From: Nyssa sinensis
Lineage: Eukaryota > Streptophyta > Magnoliopsida > Cornales > Nyssaceae
Direction: 5' to 3'
Assembly: GCA_008638375.1 (NCBI GenBank)
Contig: CM018043.1
Coordinates: forward strand, 38,205,396-38,269,395
Length of the DNA stretch: 64,000 nt
The position numbers were made by a program, and so were the translations under genes. Under the pieces are notes generated by a model. It was given only the letters and a program-made list of their open reading frames with translations, made no database searches and had not been told where the DNA came from. Shown in pieces: positions 1 through 13,185 of this stretch. The first letter of the stretch is position 1. Each line of letters opens with the position of its first letter.

Positions 1-758
1 AGTAAAAGAGACACTTAGAGTAGCGAGATGTACAAATTGATAAATGACATTAAAACTAAGACATGTTTATTGATGTATAGGCTAGGCAAAGGGCAAAGAG
101 AAAGATACGGAATACTAAAATAGAATGTACAGAATTAAGGTAAGTAAACTTTTATCTTTGAAACGTGGTTTTCCAAGCCACATTCTTTCTATTACTGCCA
201 AACTTTGTACTTATGTATGTATTTGTAATATCCTAACCCGGGATATGCCATGTATAACGAGATAAACCGATCGGGTAGTATAACATCAGTGGTAAACCAC
301 GTTGTTTAAGCTTTGTATCATTGTGTTTCATTGGACTGAATGATCATGAATGTGAATGGTCTATTTTTACCACTAGTACCAAGCAACACCCGAGCGCCCC
401 AGGATTGGGCATTGTAATGCATGCACGTACGCATTCCCATGCACAAACATATTTTTCAGACACATAATGCGTCTAAAATCAGTGTATGCATACGCTATTA
501 TAAATGAATTTATATGCACGTGTATGACTATAATTTCATGTATATAAATTTGTATTTTATATGTATGTATAAATAAATACATACAGTATAATGTATATAT
601 ATAAATATGTATTGTGGAATAAAATCCAAAAGAAAAAAGAAAAGAAAAGGAGAGTGTTGTGTGCATGTGGTCAGGATACATGTGTCAAGTGGGTGTCAAG
701 TGTGAGGGATGTGTGTATAGTATGCATGCCGTGTGTGTGTTGGTGTGAAGGGAGAGAG

Positions 759-778
759 TGGCTGCATGCAAGCAGCCA
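759..778 (+). other. Hairpin in A1 LTR leader region
   Basis: TGGCTGC (759-765) and GCAGCCA (772-778) form a perfect 7-bp stem around the loop ATGCAA. It lies about 535 bp into the LTR, ahead of a GA-rich tract. A2 and the Gag-only element carry hairpins of different sequence at the comparable place, also beside GA/CT tracts. Confidence 0.55.
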
Positions 779-3700
779 TGTATGTACAGGTGTGCATGCG
801 TGAGCTTCACATATGACCAAGTGGCCAAAGGCCACCGACCATGAAGTCGGTTATTGAGAGATTAGAAAGGGAAAGAAATTAAGGAGATAAGTAAAGCAGA
901 AAAGTAAGTAAAATTGTGAGAGAGAGAGAGAGGGGGGGAGAAACTAAAACGTAACCAGAAAGAAAGAAAAAGAGAAAGATTGGCAAACTAGGTAACAAAA
1001 CTCAAGCTTATTCATTCATGTTAACTCCTGAATAAGTCTCATAATGTTGGAATGATTATTAAATGTTTAAGTTTACAAAATTGTAAGAAAAATGGAATAT
1101 ATTGTGAAAAACGGCTACTGTTAGACCTAAACAACTGGGTCTGAACCAAGTTTAAACAAATACGTTCTAATGGTTAGGGTTCAAAACTAGACGTTATAAG
1201 GATCTCAAAAATCTAAAAATCAGATCCAAAACATTAAAGAGAAAAGAGAAATATGGAATTGCAGGTCACGGGTTCAATATGGCATTTTAACAATTAAGTT
1301 TTAACCTTAGTTTTGTGAATGGGATAATGACCCTTAAGGTTCCACGGTCATAACAAACCAAAACTCATTAAAATTGGTTGAGAAATAAAGACGTACGACT
1401 CGATTATCCAGTTGGCCATCAAGGGTTGAATCAAGCTTTTGAGCTTGTTTCAGGCCATGAAACAAATGCCAAAATGAGTAAAATCCCTCCATAAATACAA
1501 TAGAAGAAAAAATAGCATAAATCGATGGCCAAAAGATCACGAAATTAACTTTAGGAATTTCTGGGTTTACAGTTACTGTTCATCATCCTGGAGAAGACGA
1601 TGAACCGTATCGAAAGTGGGTCGGGTTAACTTGAGTCTTGAACCGGGTTCGGGTTGGTCGAGTCAAGACCCGACTAGTTGCGAATGGGTTTTTAGAACGG
1701 GGTCATTTTAGAATTTCATTTAAAGTATAATTGGTTATTTGGTTATAAAGATAGGAAATTGAAATTGGGTTTGGGTGCAACTAAACTGTGGATAAAGTAG
1801 ATAGAATGGATATCTTATTCCGATTCATGAAGGTATACTGAACCGGCTGGTTCAGTGAAAGATTAGGCTGGTTTAGGGTTTTGCCTACTGAACCCACTGG
1901 TTCAGACCGAGACTATTGAAAATTACTCTTGAACCCCAAGAAGTTTAGGAAATTTTGCTAAGGCCCAAACAGGAAAAATTACTAAATTTATTTGAAGGAA
2001 ATTATGAAAGTACCCCTAACTCAAAAATGGGTCAAACAAAGTTCAAACGAGGCAAATGAATAGTCAATTTTTATTATCTCAAACATTCTGAATCCTATGG
2101 TGATGTCAAAATTACCCAAAAAAGGTCCCAAGGATAAAAGACACGTAAAAATGCAAAATGACAGTTTTGCCCTTTTCAATCTAGAAGCCCAAATGGAATT
2201 CCGTGAAAACCTAAATTGACTTTCCTCAGCATTCTGAACTTAATGGTAAAGTCTCAATTAGTATTAGAAATACTTATGATAGCAAGGCATAAAATTTGAT
2301 GAATAGCATTTATTCTAAAACGTATTTACTGATATATAGGGAACTTGACATGGAAAAGGCAAACCCACAAGAGACTGCTTTAGGAACGCATATTTAGAGG
2401 TAAGTAAATTCACTTTCTCTTCCATATGGTGTTTCCAAGCCAAGTTTATTCTATTTACTGCCAAACTTGTACTCTTGAACGTACTTGATGTTATTGTCTC
2501 CACAATGTAATATTGTTCTATCTTGTGGACTTTGATTGACTGCTATGTCATTGTTATTACATTGCACCATGCCTTGAAAGGCCTACTGCTATGTCTTATT
2601 TAAAAATATGATATTCTATTTTACACTCCTATGGAATCACTACAATCATGATATGTTATGAATATTGGAATTATGCTCAGTCACAATATCCATCCGATGC
2701 TTTCTGACTTCATTGGAGACCTAAGGGTCGAGTCCGTGAACGGACAGGTGGCAGGAATGAATTCCTCGTAGGCTTCCACCAGCAATTTCACTGACATTTC
2801 ACTAGCATTTCCACTGGCATTCTACAGAATAAAAGCATCTCTTATATGATTGTTCGACTGCAACTGTTGAATTACATTATTCTTGTGATTATCTTGTATT
2901 GAAAGATATTTCTTTATTGATTTATTGTGGCAGTACCTTCATGTTGACATATTATTATTGAGAGTTTCATATTGATGTTATATCCATTACTCCTAATTGT
3001 GTATTGTACACCACTGTCCATTGGCCATTGTGGCAACTGTTCTCATTAGCTGTTATGGCATCTCATTTCTTATGATTGGTTATCATATTCTTATTTATGG
3101 ATTCATATTCTTTTTCACCGATACCAGTGTCGGAGATCTGTTTTTACTTGTTGAGCTCTTATAGCTCATTCTACCCTACTTACCCCCATTTCAGGTAATG
3201 ATGCTGCAAGATACTAGTAGGAGTCTAAGAGCGTAGGAGGACATTTTGAGGAACTGTACCAGTCTATGTTTTAGTTCTCCCATGTATTCACCACCCTCGG
3301 GTACTGGTTACGTGACACGACCCGAAACCCACCCTATGCGGATCCCGAATCGCAACCGCCACCCTCAGGCCCGAGGACCTTAGGGCAAAGGCTCGCATAC
3401 GCAGCGGTATCGAATAGATGTGCCTTTTGTGGTTGCGGAAGCGTGAAAAAAACTTTTTCTTTTCTTTTCTCATTTTAAAATTTGCACATCCGTCCGATAC
3501 TGCCGCTCTTCACATTTCGATACACATGAATATACAAACAGAGCATAACTAAAAACTTTAAGAACTTATAATGTTACATGTCCACTACCTAGAGGGCTTA
3601 ATACATATTCTTGTACTGTTTATTAATACAGAAGTTCGTACCTAAAATTCACAAGGTTCCATAAAGAAACTACATAATTACAACTTTCCAAAATGACAGA

Positions 3701-3904
3701 TCCATCATCATTGTCCTTAAGTCAAGACTGCTGCTAATCACCTGAAAGGGGGATTCGAACAAAGTCCGGGTAAGCTAATCTAAGCTTGTGAGTAATTCCT
3801 GCATTCGTCATGGGGTTTTCAACTGGTAGTGGTTTAACACATGAGGGTTTATAAAATACTCACTACCAATTGCTCGTACATTTTAGAACACAGAGTATAT
3901 GCAT

Positions 3905-4180
3905 TCTCGAAACAAATAGCTTTGAAACATTTAAAGTATTCAAGCTAAACTCGTACTTCGTCGAATAGGGTATATAACTCAAAACATATACATTTCATAA
4001 AATAGATAGCTTTGAAACATTTAAAGTATTCAAGCTAGGCTCGTACTTCGTCAAATAGAGTATATAACTCGAAACATATACATTTCATAAAACAGATAGC
4101 TTTGAAACATTTAAAGTATTCAAGCTAAACTCGTACTTCATCAGATAAAGTATATAAACTTTAAAACACATAAATATGTA
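3905..4180. repeat. 90-bp tandem repeat, three copies, in D1
   Basis: The phrase ATAGCTTTGAAACATTTAAA recurs at 3916, 4006 and 4096, a strict 90-bp period, with a few substitutions between copies. D3 carries about two clear copies of the same unit in reverse orientation near 35330-35490, while D2 has a single copy near 28545. Copy number therefore varies within the family. Confidence 0.9.
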
Positions 4181-5689
4181 TTGTGAAAATGAGGGTAAAA
4201 CCTGCTTTCATTTTCAAAATCACTTTGTCATCTTTTCTCTTTAGTTAGGTGGAATCTGTTTCGAACCAGACTCCATTTTACTGCCAATACTGTCGATCTC
4301 ATTTGCCTGGGGGATTAGATCCTACTACCAGGCATTTACTGTTGAATCCCGAAGGATTTTAACCATCATAGGGGGTGGTACTTAGTACCGTTTATCTTGT
4401 AAAACATTTATCACATGACTTCTTCAATAGATACTTTCATGAGTATTTAAAACATGAAATGTATAATTTCTACAATGGAACTTCAAATACTTGTAACAAT
4501 CAAATTCAGAATATTTAATAAGATTTGTATTTTAACTTAGACATGCTGAAAACACAATTTTAAGAAAACTGTAAAGAAAACATTTATTGAGCATGTCACA
4601 ATAGGGTTTATAAGAACAGAAATAATTTAAAACTGAAATCATGTAATATACTGAATTTGAAACTTCAAACACTTCATATCTTTGAACTTAAAACCTTTTC
4701 AAATCCATGGAGTTAAATCTCTACTTCAAACACAGGGTTACTCACCTTGGTCCTTTAGGGTTAGTGCTAATAATACGCTTTCCCACTTTCCTTGTAGTTC
4801 CTAAGAACAATTCATAAACATCTCATCAACTTCACATTCGTTGTAATATCATCTCGATATTCCTTAACTTATGCTTAAATCATATTAGATCCTAAAACGA
4901 TTTCATAATTTCATATGTACTTAACTTAACTCGTACTCTTAACCTATGACACAATTTAATGTGTTAGAAATTAAATTCATTTCAATTTATACTCTTCTGG
5001 TAGCTCCATTAACTTTAATTTAAATTTATTTACTTCACATAGTTACGTGTCGTGTCTTTTCGTAATTCATTTCCTCGTATACTGTCACATCCCGAACCCC
5101 ACCCTACGCAGATGTCGAGGACGTGATGCCAATCAGCCGCCACGCGACCAACCAAAGGCAATTTCTGAACTTTCTGGTGAATTGCACTCCGACTGTAGGG
5201 TCAGATGCAACGAAATTTAAATCTTTCTTTTGTCAAGGGAATGCAATTCATGTATTCACCGTAAGGTTATGTACCACAGAGCCAGTCTAAAATCCAACAG
5301 CTAACAATTCTAACCTCAGAGCATATCTATAATCCGACATATAACAATAGAGCAGAATTATAATCTCTAGAGTACCGTTTAAATCCATGAGCCATGTCAA
5401 TATCTAATACATATCAGTCAAGTCAGTCGTATTACATCACTCACCTGATTAAACAGATTCAATCCTCAATAATCCAGTCTCCACAGATCAGTGCCATCAG
5501 ATCCAATAGATATCATTCCTGAAAAATGTTAGGGAATGGGGTGAGCTTCGAAAAGCCCAATGAGTAACACAAGTTCCCTGTCAAGGGTTTCAAATCCATT
5601 TCTTGTTTACAAAGCACAAGGGTAGTTCAGTTGTTTTTGAAATAGCAGTCTTATAAATCTACTGTAAATGCAGTTTCAGTAGAATAAAG

Positions 5690-7060
5690 CAGGACTGAAC
5701 AAAATAAAACCACAGATCAGAACAGACAGAACATAACAGACCATATCAAGTATAACCGTACAGAACAGAACACAACCGGTTAGAACGGAGCAGAACCGAG
5801 CAGAGCAGGACATAACAAATCAGAACAGGATGAAGCAAAGCACAACAAATCAGAACAGAATAGTAAATGATACCAATATATCAATCAGAGACAAACAGGT
5901 CAGAATAGAACGGGTCAGAATAAAACGGGTCGAAATAGAATAGGTCAGAACGGATCACAATAAAACATAATAGAACGGAACGGAACAGAACATAACAAGT
6001 CATAACCGAACAGAACGGAATAGGTCATAGCAAATCATAACCGAACAGAACGGAATAAAAACATAACAAATCAGAATAAAATAGAACAGAACATAACAGA
6101 ACAGAGCAGAAACAATATGTCAACCAGAGATACAGGTATATCATCAACAGAACGGAACAAGACAAAACTGAGTGGAAACAGTATATCAATCAAGGATACA
6201 TGTATATCATCAATGGAACGGAACAAGACAAAACTGAGTGGAAACAGTATATCAATCAAGGATACATGTATATCATCAACGGAACGGAACAAGACAAAAC
6301 TGAGTGGAAACAGTATATCAATCAAGGATACATGTATATCATCAACGGAACGGAACAAGATAGAACTGAGCGGAAACAATACGTCAGTCAGAGATACAGG
6401 TACATCATCAAAGAACATGATAGATCAGTATTGAGCAGAACAGGACAGGACAGAACAGAACGGAACAGATCGAAACAGAGCAAACAGGTTAGGACGGAAC
6501 AGATCAAACATAACAAATCAGGACGGATCAGGACGGAACAGATCAGACAGATCAAACAGAACAGGTCAGGACAAAACAGATCAAACATAACAGATCAAGA
6601 CGGATCAGGACTGAATAGATCAGACAGATCAAACGGAACAGGTCAGGACAAAACAGATCAAACATAACAGATCAGGACGGATCAGGACTGAATAGATCAG
6701 ACAGATCAAACGGAACAGGTCAGGACAAAACAGATCAAATAGAACAGGTCAGACAGATCAAACAGAACAGGTCAGGACAGATCAAACAGAACAGGTCAGG
6801 ACAGATCAAACAGAACAGGTCAGTGTTGAGCGGAACAGAACAGAACAGATCAAACATAACAGATAGTTAAACACGTTCATTTGAAACAGTATTAAAAACA
6901 AGAGTACAGTTAAAACATCAGAGTAACAGAACAGATCAGTTAAAACATCAGAGTAACAGAACAGATCAGTTAAAACATCAGAGTAACAGAACAGATCAGT
7001 AATGAGCAGAGCAGAACAGTATAACAGAATAAACAGTACAGTATGCACAGATTAAACAGT
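5690..7060. repeat. T-poor satellite region of B1 (GAACAGA-type repeats)
   Basis: About 1.4 kb of CAGAACAGA/GATCAGGAC wording with very little T on the plus strand. Nested periods are visible: 66 bp at about 6115-6420 (GTATATCAATCAAGG at 6181, 6247 and 6313), about 78 bp at 6590-6740, about 25 bp at 6755-6830, and 30 bp at 6907-6997 (TTAAAACATCAGAGTAACAG three times). B2 has a different satellite at the same place. Confidence 0.9.
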
Positions 7061-7194
7061 GCAGTATGCTCATATAGTGCTCAAGACTGAGGTGGTACCA
7101 AGAATCAGTTGTTCTTTTTAGAACCAGTTAAAAACAGCGATAGGTTTATTTCAATACAGAACAGAGAAGCCAGACAGAGTAAAAATCATGCATT

Positions 7195-7760
7195 TGAGTA
7201 AGAGCATGAAATCAGTGTATCAAATAAAACAGTACAGTACAGTACAGTATTTTAAAATACAGTAACTAGACAGTGTACTTATACACCAATTCAGGAGTCA
7301 AGGTTACTCACAAGACGCAACAGTACAGAACAAAACCAGGACAGACCATACAACAGAACAGGACAGACCCAAACTAAACAGGAGAGCAGGACAGTACAAA
7401 ATCATGTCACGTGTAATACATGATAAAAGAGTATGCATTTAAAAACATGCATTTAAACAGTATGGCAGATAAAACAGTACAGTGAATCAAAATACAGTAA
7501 CTAGACGGTGTACTTATACACCAATTCAGGAGTCAGGGTTACTCACAAGACGCAACAGTACAGAACAAAACCAGGACAGACCATACAACAGAACAGGATA
7601 GACCCGAACTGAACAGGAGAGCAGGACAATACAAAATCATGTCACGTGTAATACATGATAAAAGAGTATGTATTTAAAAACATGCATTTAAACAGTATGG
7701 CAGATAAAACAGTACAGTGAATCAAAATACAGTAACTAGACGGTGTACTTATACACCAAG
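7195..7760. repeat. About 236-bp tandem duplication in B1
   Basis: CAGTAACTAGAC followed by GGTGTACTTATACACCAA (first copy with an A for the first G) occurs at about 7260, 7495 and 7731. The block between successive copies is nearly identical, including CAAGACGCAACAGTACAGAA and AATCATGTCACGTGTAATAC. There are two full units and a partial third. Confidence 0.88.
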
Positions 7761-8049
7761 TCAGAAGTTCCAGGTTACTCACAAACTGTTACGGTTATCT
7801 CCTTGCACAAACAATCCGATAACCTCCAGATACGTCAGGCATCTCCATGTATATCCTGAACAATAATCATCAATCATATACAGATCAGAACTCATCCATT
7901 CAGGTCTCATTTGTCATCTTAGGTATCTATCGGATCACCTAAGACAGCCTAGTAGCCTATCGCCCTTTCACTGGGTCTCACCCGAGGCTATTTCATTCTT
8001 TAATTAGGCTTAGCAGTCATCAGGATTATGATTTAAGTTATTTGGACTT

Positions 8050-9060
8050 CAATTGTTATCAGTTAAGCACTTATTTAACCTTAGGGGTAAAACGGTCATT
8101 TTATCACTCTTGCCCCGGACCCTGTCAAGGTCCTCAGAATAGTCTTTATATCTTAATATAAAGTTCTACGTCTTTTAGACTCCAATTGGTTTCGGTTAGG
8201 TTCTTATTTTAACCATAGGGGCAAAATGGTAATTTTACCATTCTTGTCCCGGACCCAGTCGTGGTTCTCAGACTATCCCATATATCGTATGTATAAGGCT
8301 TGAGTCTTTTAGACTTAAATCGTTATCAGTTAAGGGCTTACTTAGCCTTAGGGGCAAAATAGTAATTTGTCCATTCTTGTCCCGGACCCTATCGTGGTCC
8401 TCAGAATAGTCCACATATCTTAGATATAATCTTCTAAGTCCTTTGGACTTCATTTGGTATCTGCTTTTGGTCATCGGGACACATTAGTCGTTTCTCGTTT
8501 TATGCATTAACTGTTCCGGAGTCTTATTTAGCCCTTCAGTGTTCATAATTATCCTTATGATAATTTATCAGATCAGTTTGACCTTTATTTGACCTCTACT
8601 TTGCACTTACTGTGCTTAGGGGTATTTTGGTCATTTTACGTTTCGTAAGATTCTGACTCCGAATCATCATTTAATCATGTTTACAGTTTCGCCAGTATCT
8701 GGGCTTCTATCGGTATCAATTTCGTCCCAATCGGACTTCATTTAGGCTTCGTACAGTATTAGGGGTATTTTGGTAATTTCATGCGTCATATTTTTCGGCA
8801 CCTCAGTTCATACAATGGACCTCACCATTGGGTTCAGAGTGTCCAACATAGTTCACTTGGACCATCTTTTATGTTTAATTGGGCTTGGGTATCTTCAGGG
8901 GCAGTACAGTCATTTGTCACTTACAGGTCTATATTTTTCGGTACATAATTTCCCAATTTGGACTATACCATTGAGTCCGGAATGTTCAACATAGTGAAAA
9001 TACACTATTTATTTAATTTATTTGGACTCCGTTTGACATATTTAATGTCCAGGGGTAAAA
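8050..9060. repeat. Array of diverged ~140-bp modules in B1
   Basis: Successive units repeat the order: AGGGGCAAAATGGTAATTTT, then a CCCGGACCC/GTGGTCCTCAGA phrase, then a GGACTTCATTTGG phrase. The first three units are clearest (about 8085, 8217, 8350); later units drift. Several unit cores form the hairpin AATGGTA-ATTT-TACCATT, for example 8225-8242. B2, B0, B3, D1, D2, D3 and family A hold related modules in varying number. Confidence 0.7.
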
Positions 9061-9507
9061 TCGTAATTTTACCTATTTAATAAAATAATAAAATAATAAA
9101 TTTATTATTTAATTAAATTTTTAGGGGCTTAATTGAATAGTTTCTCAAAAATTTGGGCCACTGTATAATTCTTTAAAACAGTTGGGGACAAATCCGTAAT
9201 TTCAGAAAGTATTTGGGGGTCAAAACATAATTTCATAATTTAGGGGTTCAAACCGTAGGGTTCAGGGGTTTAGAAATTGAACCGGTCCAAAACTCAGAAA
9301 ACCAACCGGTTCAGTTACTTTCAGAAAACCGGAATAGCATATTCCAGTTAACCCTAAATTTCCCTTATCCGTGTTCAGGTTATCATTATAACCTGATTTT
9401 AATTTCTTATCACTGCGTCCAAACAGGCGGAATTCAATTTTAAAATCAAAACAGTAAACCTGAAACGACGTCATTCTATTTAAATCAGTGGCACGCTCGT
9501 AGACCGG

Positions 9508-9513
9508 CACGTG
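9508..9513. promoter_or_regulatory. G-box (CACGTG) in B1
   Basis: A CACGTG core sits between a GACCGG and a GAGTCGACTC phrase. The same core occurs at 38321-38326 in B2, 12089-12094 in D1 and 33209-33214 in D3, in each case close to an ACGAC-type motif. G-boxes bind plant bZIP and bHLH factors; function here is inferred from conservation only. Confidence 0.45.
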
Positions 9514-10718
9514 TCCGAGTCGACTCGCCAACTCGGTTGGAATCGCGAGTTGACTCCATCTTCCCCAACCAATTCTGCTACTGTAGCCCTAATTTACAGG
9601 TTTGCAATTTCTCAAATTCGTGGAGTTTCAGACGGGGCTTTTAGCTGATTTTCATCCCAAATTGTTCCTAAGGTCTAGAGCAACAACTTGGCATCGATTT
9701 TGAGCTTCAAATCTAAGGATTAAGCTCTGTACAACCCGATTATCGTGCAGATTTTCAGTTCGGTCGTGTGGCCTTGTCTCTCAACCAAATCGCACGATTC
9801 TTGGCTTGTTGTGACCCTTAGGATAGGGGCTTCAATTCCCAATTTATAAATTTCAATTTGCAAGCCTATCTCAGGTTTTGGGTTCCATGGCCGAAAAGAA
9901 TAGTGTCAAATTTAAGGGTCTTCCAGTGTGTTTTTGGGTCGCGTATCGTGATATTCAGAACCCTAGAAGTGTCTAGTTCAGTTCTGGACCATCAAAACTC
10001 AGTTTTAGAGAGGTCGAATCAGACCCAGTTTCCATGATCCATTAATGGAGGTTGATACACGGTTTTGGGGTTTCAGCCCTATTCGACCCTCCCAATTAAT
10101 TCAGAATAGCCCTAAGGTCTCTCAGTAGTGCATACATATAGTTTATATGGCTAAAAAATCATCAGAGCAGTACCAATAAATCAAAACAGAAAATTTGACG
10201 GTTTTGTAGTTTGAGGTGTTTACCTCTCAAGCAGTGGCTACTTCCTGCTCTTCGATGGTCCAGTTCGGATCCTTGGCACCCCAGGTGTGCCTCAATCCCA
10301 GCCGTGCAGCACATAGCCTCCTTAGTTCCTCCTCCTTTGGGCACCTCCATGGCCACACACACATGGACATGCACATACACATACACTTGGTTTGGCAGTC
10401 TCTCTCTCTAACCCAATCTCTCTTTAGCAGATCTCATGCACCCATTTCTGATTTCTCCCCCCCTCCAATACACATATGGAGACTTGTAATGCAAATTTTT
10501 CTTCTTCAATACATCTCCCAACCTCATGATAAATCTGCATGTATTTTGGTTGGAGGAGAGGTCATCATGGCTGAAGTAGGGTGATGATGAGCTAGGGAGC
10601 ATAGGGGTGATGCAAGGGTGTGGTGTTGCATGGATGGCCATTGGCCAATTTTGGTGGCAGATTAGGATAATTCAGTGTTATATACATTTCTGTTGTATAT
10701 ATGGACACAAAGATAATA

Positions 10719-10790
10719 GTAGCCCAGTTGGTAATTTTTGGATGAGGTTTCTTTTCACTCAAAGGTCAAGGGATCAATTCCCTTGGCCTC
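10719..10790 (+). other. tRNA-like sequence in B1 (possible SINE remnant)
   Basis: TAGCCCAGTTGG (10720-10731) fits a Pol III A box and GGATCAATTCC (about 10771-10781) is near a B box, about 50 bp apart, inside a GGTCAAGG...CCTTGG arm. The matching place in B2 (37047-37118, minus strand) has the better B box GGTTCAATTCC. It is not a functional tRNA: no acceptor stem or anticodon arm can be folded by eye. Confidence 0.45.
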
Positions 10791-12088
10791 CCATTTGGCC
10801 ATTTTTTTCATATTTTCGGTTAAGGCCACGTTTGGTTGCGCAGTAATTCAGTTTCAGTGTTTCCTTCGTAACTTTCATTCCGTAACTCATTTTTCGACGC
10901 AGTTTGGTCCGAGAGTTCCGTATTTCAGTATTCTTCAGTGTTAGAGGTTCCGTGTCATTTATTAATCATCCGGGATTTCCTGGGTTAGCTAATTCGAGTT
11001 CCGTTAGTGTTAAAACGGCATTACTTCACCCAATAAATCAGTAATTTAGGTTCGGGTATTATACCCTTTTCTCCAGACGTATTTAATTATTTTATCGGTC
11101 TATCATGACCGTCGGGATTATGATTAATTCCCTAAATCATTCTATAAGCCGGTATTAATTAGTAATTAACAACTAATTATTAATTACGCAAAGTCGGGGT
11201 GTTACATATACGCCTTAGATTAGTACTTTAGCATTACTTTAATTTATAGTCATCTGACAAATGCTATTCATCAAATTTTATGTCTTTTTATTTTAGACAT
11301 TTCTTTTGGTCGAATAAACTCTACCATTGAGTCCGGAGCGTCGAAGAAAGTCGATTTAGGCTTTCTTAGAATTTAATTCGGACTTTTGTATGAAAAGGGC
11401 AAAATGGTCATTTACTGTTTTACGTGTCTTATTTTTCTGTACTTCGTTTCGTAATTTGGACTCCATTATTGAGTCCAGGATGTCAAAGAAAGTTAATTTA
11501 GACCTTCCTTAGTTTTAATTTAGCTTTTGAGGTATTAGGGGTAATTTGGTCATTTTATCCCCTTACGTGTCTTTATGTTCGGGACCTCATCTCGTATCGT
11601 GGACCTCACCATTGGACTCAGAAGGTCCGAGATAGTAAGAATACACTAATAACTTGTTAATTTTGGACAAGGGGTATTTTGGTCATTTACCCCTTTACGT
11701 GTCTTTATTTTTTAGGGCCCCGTCTCATAAAACGGACCCTACCATTGGCTTTAGAATATCCAAAATAGTAAGGATACACTATTCATATGTTTAATCTGGA
11801 CTTCATTTGCTTCATATATGACCCAGGGGTAAAATAGAAATTTTGCTTTATTTATTAAATAATTAAATAATTTTTTAAATTATTTAATTATTTTTCTAGG
11901 GGTTTAATTGCATAGAAATTCCCTCAGTTGGGCCACAGTGAAATTTCTCATAGTTTTGGGGTCAAACCGTGAATAACAAAAGGTTTGGTTTATTTAATTT
12001 TAAATAAATCAGAAAACCAGTTGGTCCGGTCCAATTTGAAGTGAACCGGTCCGGTTCCTTTACAAACCAACCGGTTTAGCCGGTTTGC

Positions 12089-12117
12089 CACGTGTTGCTG
12101 ACGTCACGATGACATCA
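12089..12117. promoter_or_regulatory. G-box plus paired TGACGTCA-type sites in D1
   Basis: CACGTG (12089-12094) is followed by TGACGTCA (12099-12106) and TGACATCA (12110-12117). The two octamers start 11 bp apart. The second has lost its CpG, as expected from deamination of a methylated C. The pair is intact in D2 and D3. This resembles as-1/CRE-like bZIP (TGA factor) targets. Confidence 0.55.
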
Positions 12118-13160
12118 GCCCTAATGTCTTTTAAATTGAAAACAAAACGTTGCCGTATAAATAAACCTGACTCGTTGGATCCAGTTTGACCCTGACCCGT
12201 AACCGACCCATAGCCGACCCGAAACAGTGTCGTCTTCCCCACGATCATCCCTGTGTTGCCCTAATCCCCGATTTTCATTTTCTTTAATTTCGTACAGTTT
12301 GGATCAATGGATCCTCACTGATTTTGTTTCGTTTTGTTCCTGAGGTACCCAAAATCCATTTGGCATTCGTTTTGGAGTTCAAAGTGAACTCTTTGCTTCG
12401 GTTTAAGCCTCGATAATTCAGACCTGTAAACTGTCGGTTCATACTCATTTCTTGATCATTTCCCATAAAGTTGGGCTTGTTTTGTTCCTCTATTCATGAG
12501 GTTTCATATTTCATTAACAAGGGTAGGTTAAATCTCATGTTTTTGAGTTTTTTTTTGGGAACCCGAACCTGCAATTGGATTTTTGAAGGTTAAATCATGA
12601 GCTTGGTGGTCATGTAGTAGGGTTTTTAACACCCGTAGAGGGTTTAGTCGAGGTCCCTATGAGCCAAACATGGTTTAATCACCATGGCTTCAGACCTGCT
12701 TGAGCAAGGTCCTCCCATGGTGGTTCTTCGTGGGTTTACATTTTTTCTGTGTTTTTAAGCTCCAATTTCATGCTTAACCTTGTTAAAACATGTTATAAAC
12801 ATCATTTGTAAACTAACAATGCTTAAATAGTTCATACATAGGAAAGTTTTCTAGAGAGAGAAAAATGATAGTTTTGAACAGTTTTAACCTTTTTCACTGT
12901 TTTCTCCTTCTTCCATGCTCTGAATCCTCCTCGTTCAATTTCTTTGCTTCCTTAAGTGGTCAAGCATACAATACATGCTTTGGTTTCTTTTTAAAGAAAA
13001 GAAACCGACTCTTCTCTCTCCTTTCTCTCTCTCTCTACACGTTTGTGACCTACCTCTAGCCCTCATCAATCTCTCTTACACATCTCATAAATTTTTGCTT
13101 TTTCATTTCATCAGCTTTTCATTTAATTTATCTTGGCTTTTGCTTGATATTTTGTAAGCA

Positions 13161-13185
13161 AATATATATATATATATATATATAA
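13161..13185. repeat. (AT)n microsatellite in D1
   Basis: Uninterrupted AT dinucleotides followed by CA-rich tracts (CACACAC near 13236). The same AT-then-CA order appears near the comparable end of D2 (31400-31550). Confidence 0.9.

Larger units (their letters stand above)
5083..11206 (-). mobile_element. B1: family B solo LTR, 6.1 kb
   Basis: Plus-strand ends are TGTCACATCCCGAACCCCAC and AAGTCGGGGTGTTACA. TATAC at 5078-5082 is repeated exactly at 11207-11211, and joining the flanks restores a continuous family D sequence. The single LTR is 6,124 bp, very long for an LTR. From the plus-strand start it holds a terminal segment, a T-poor satellite region (about 5690-7060), a duplicated block of about 236 bp (7195-7760), a tandem array of diverged modules of about 140 bp (8050-9060), a motif cluster with AACCGGTTC and a G-box (9280-9520), and a tRNA-like stretch (10719-10790). 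There is no gag or pol. ORFs in the satellite are by-products of repeat periods divisible by three. Confidence 0.93.

Noticed and set aside
3905..4180. CRISPR-like array
   Set aside because: The 90-bp units are direct tandem repeats without spacers, within a plant LTR.
6071..6667. Three overlapping ORFs of 105-155 codons on both strands in B1
   Set aside because: They are translations of a satellite with units divisible by three, open on both strands, with repetitive peptides and no domain.
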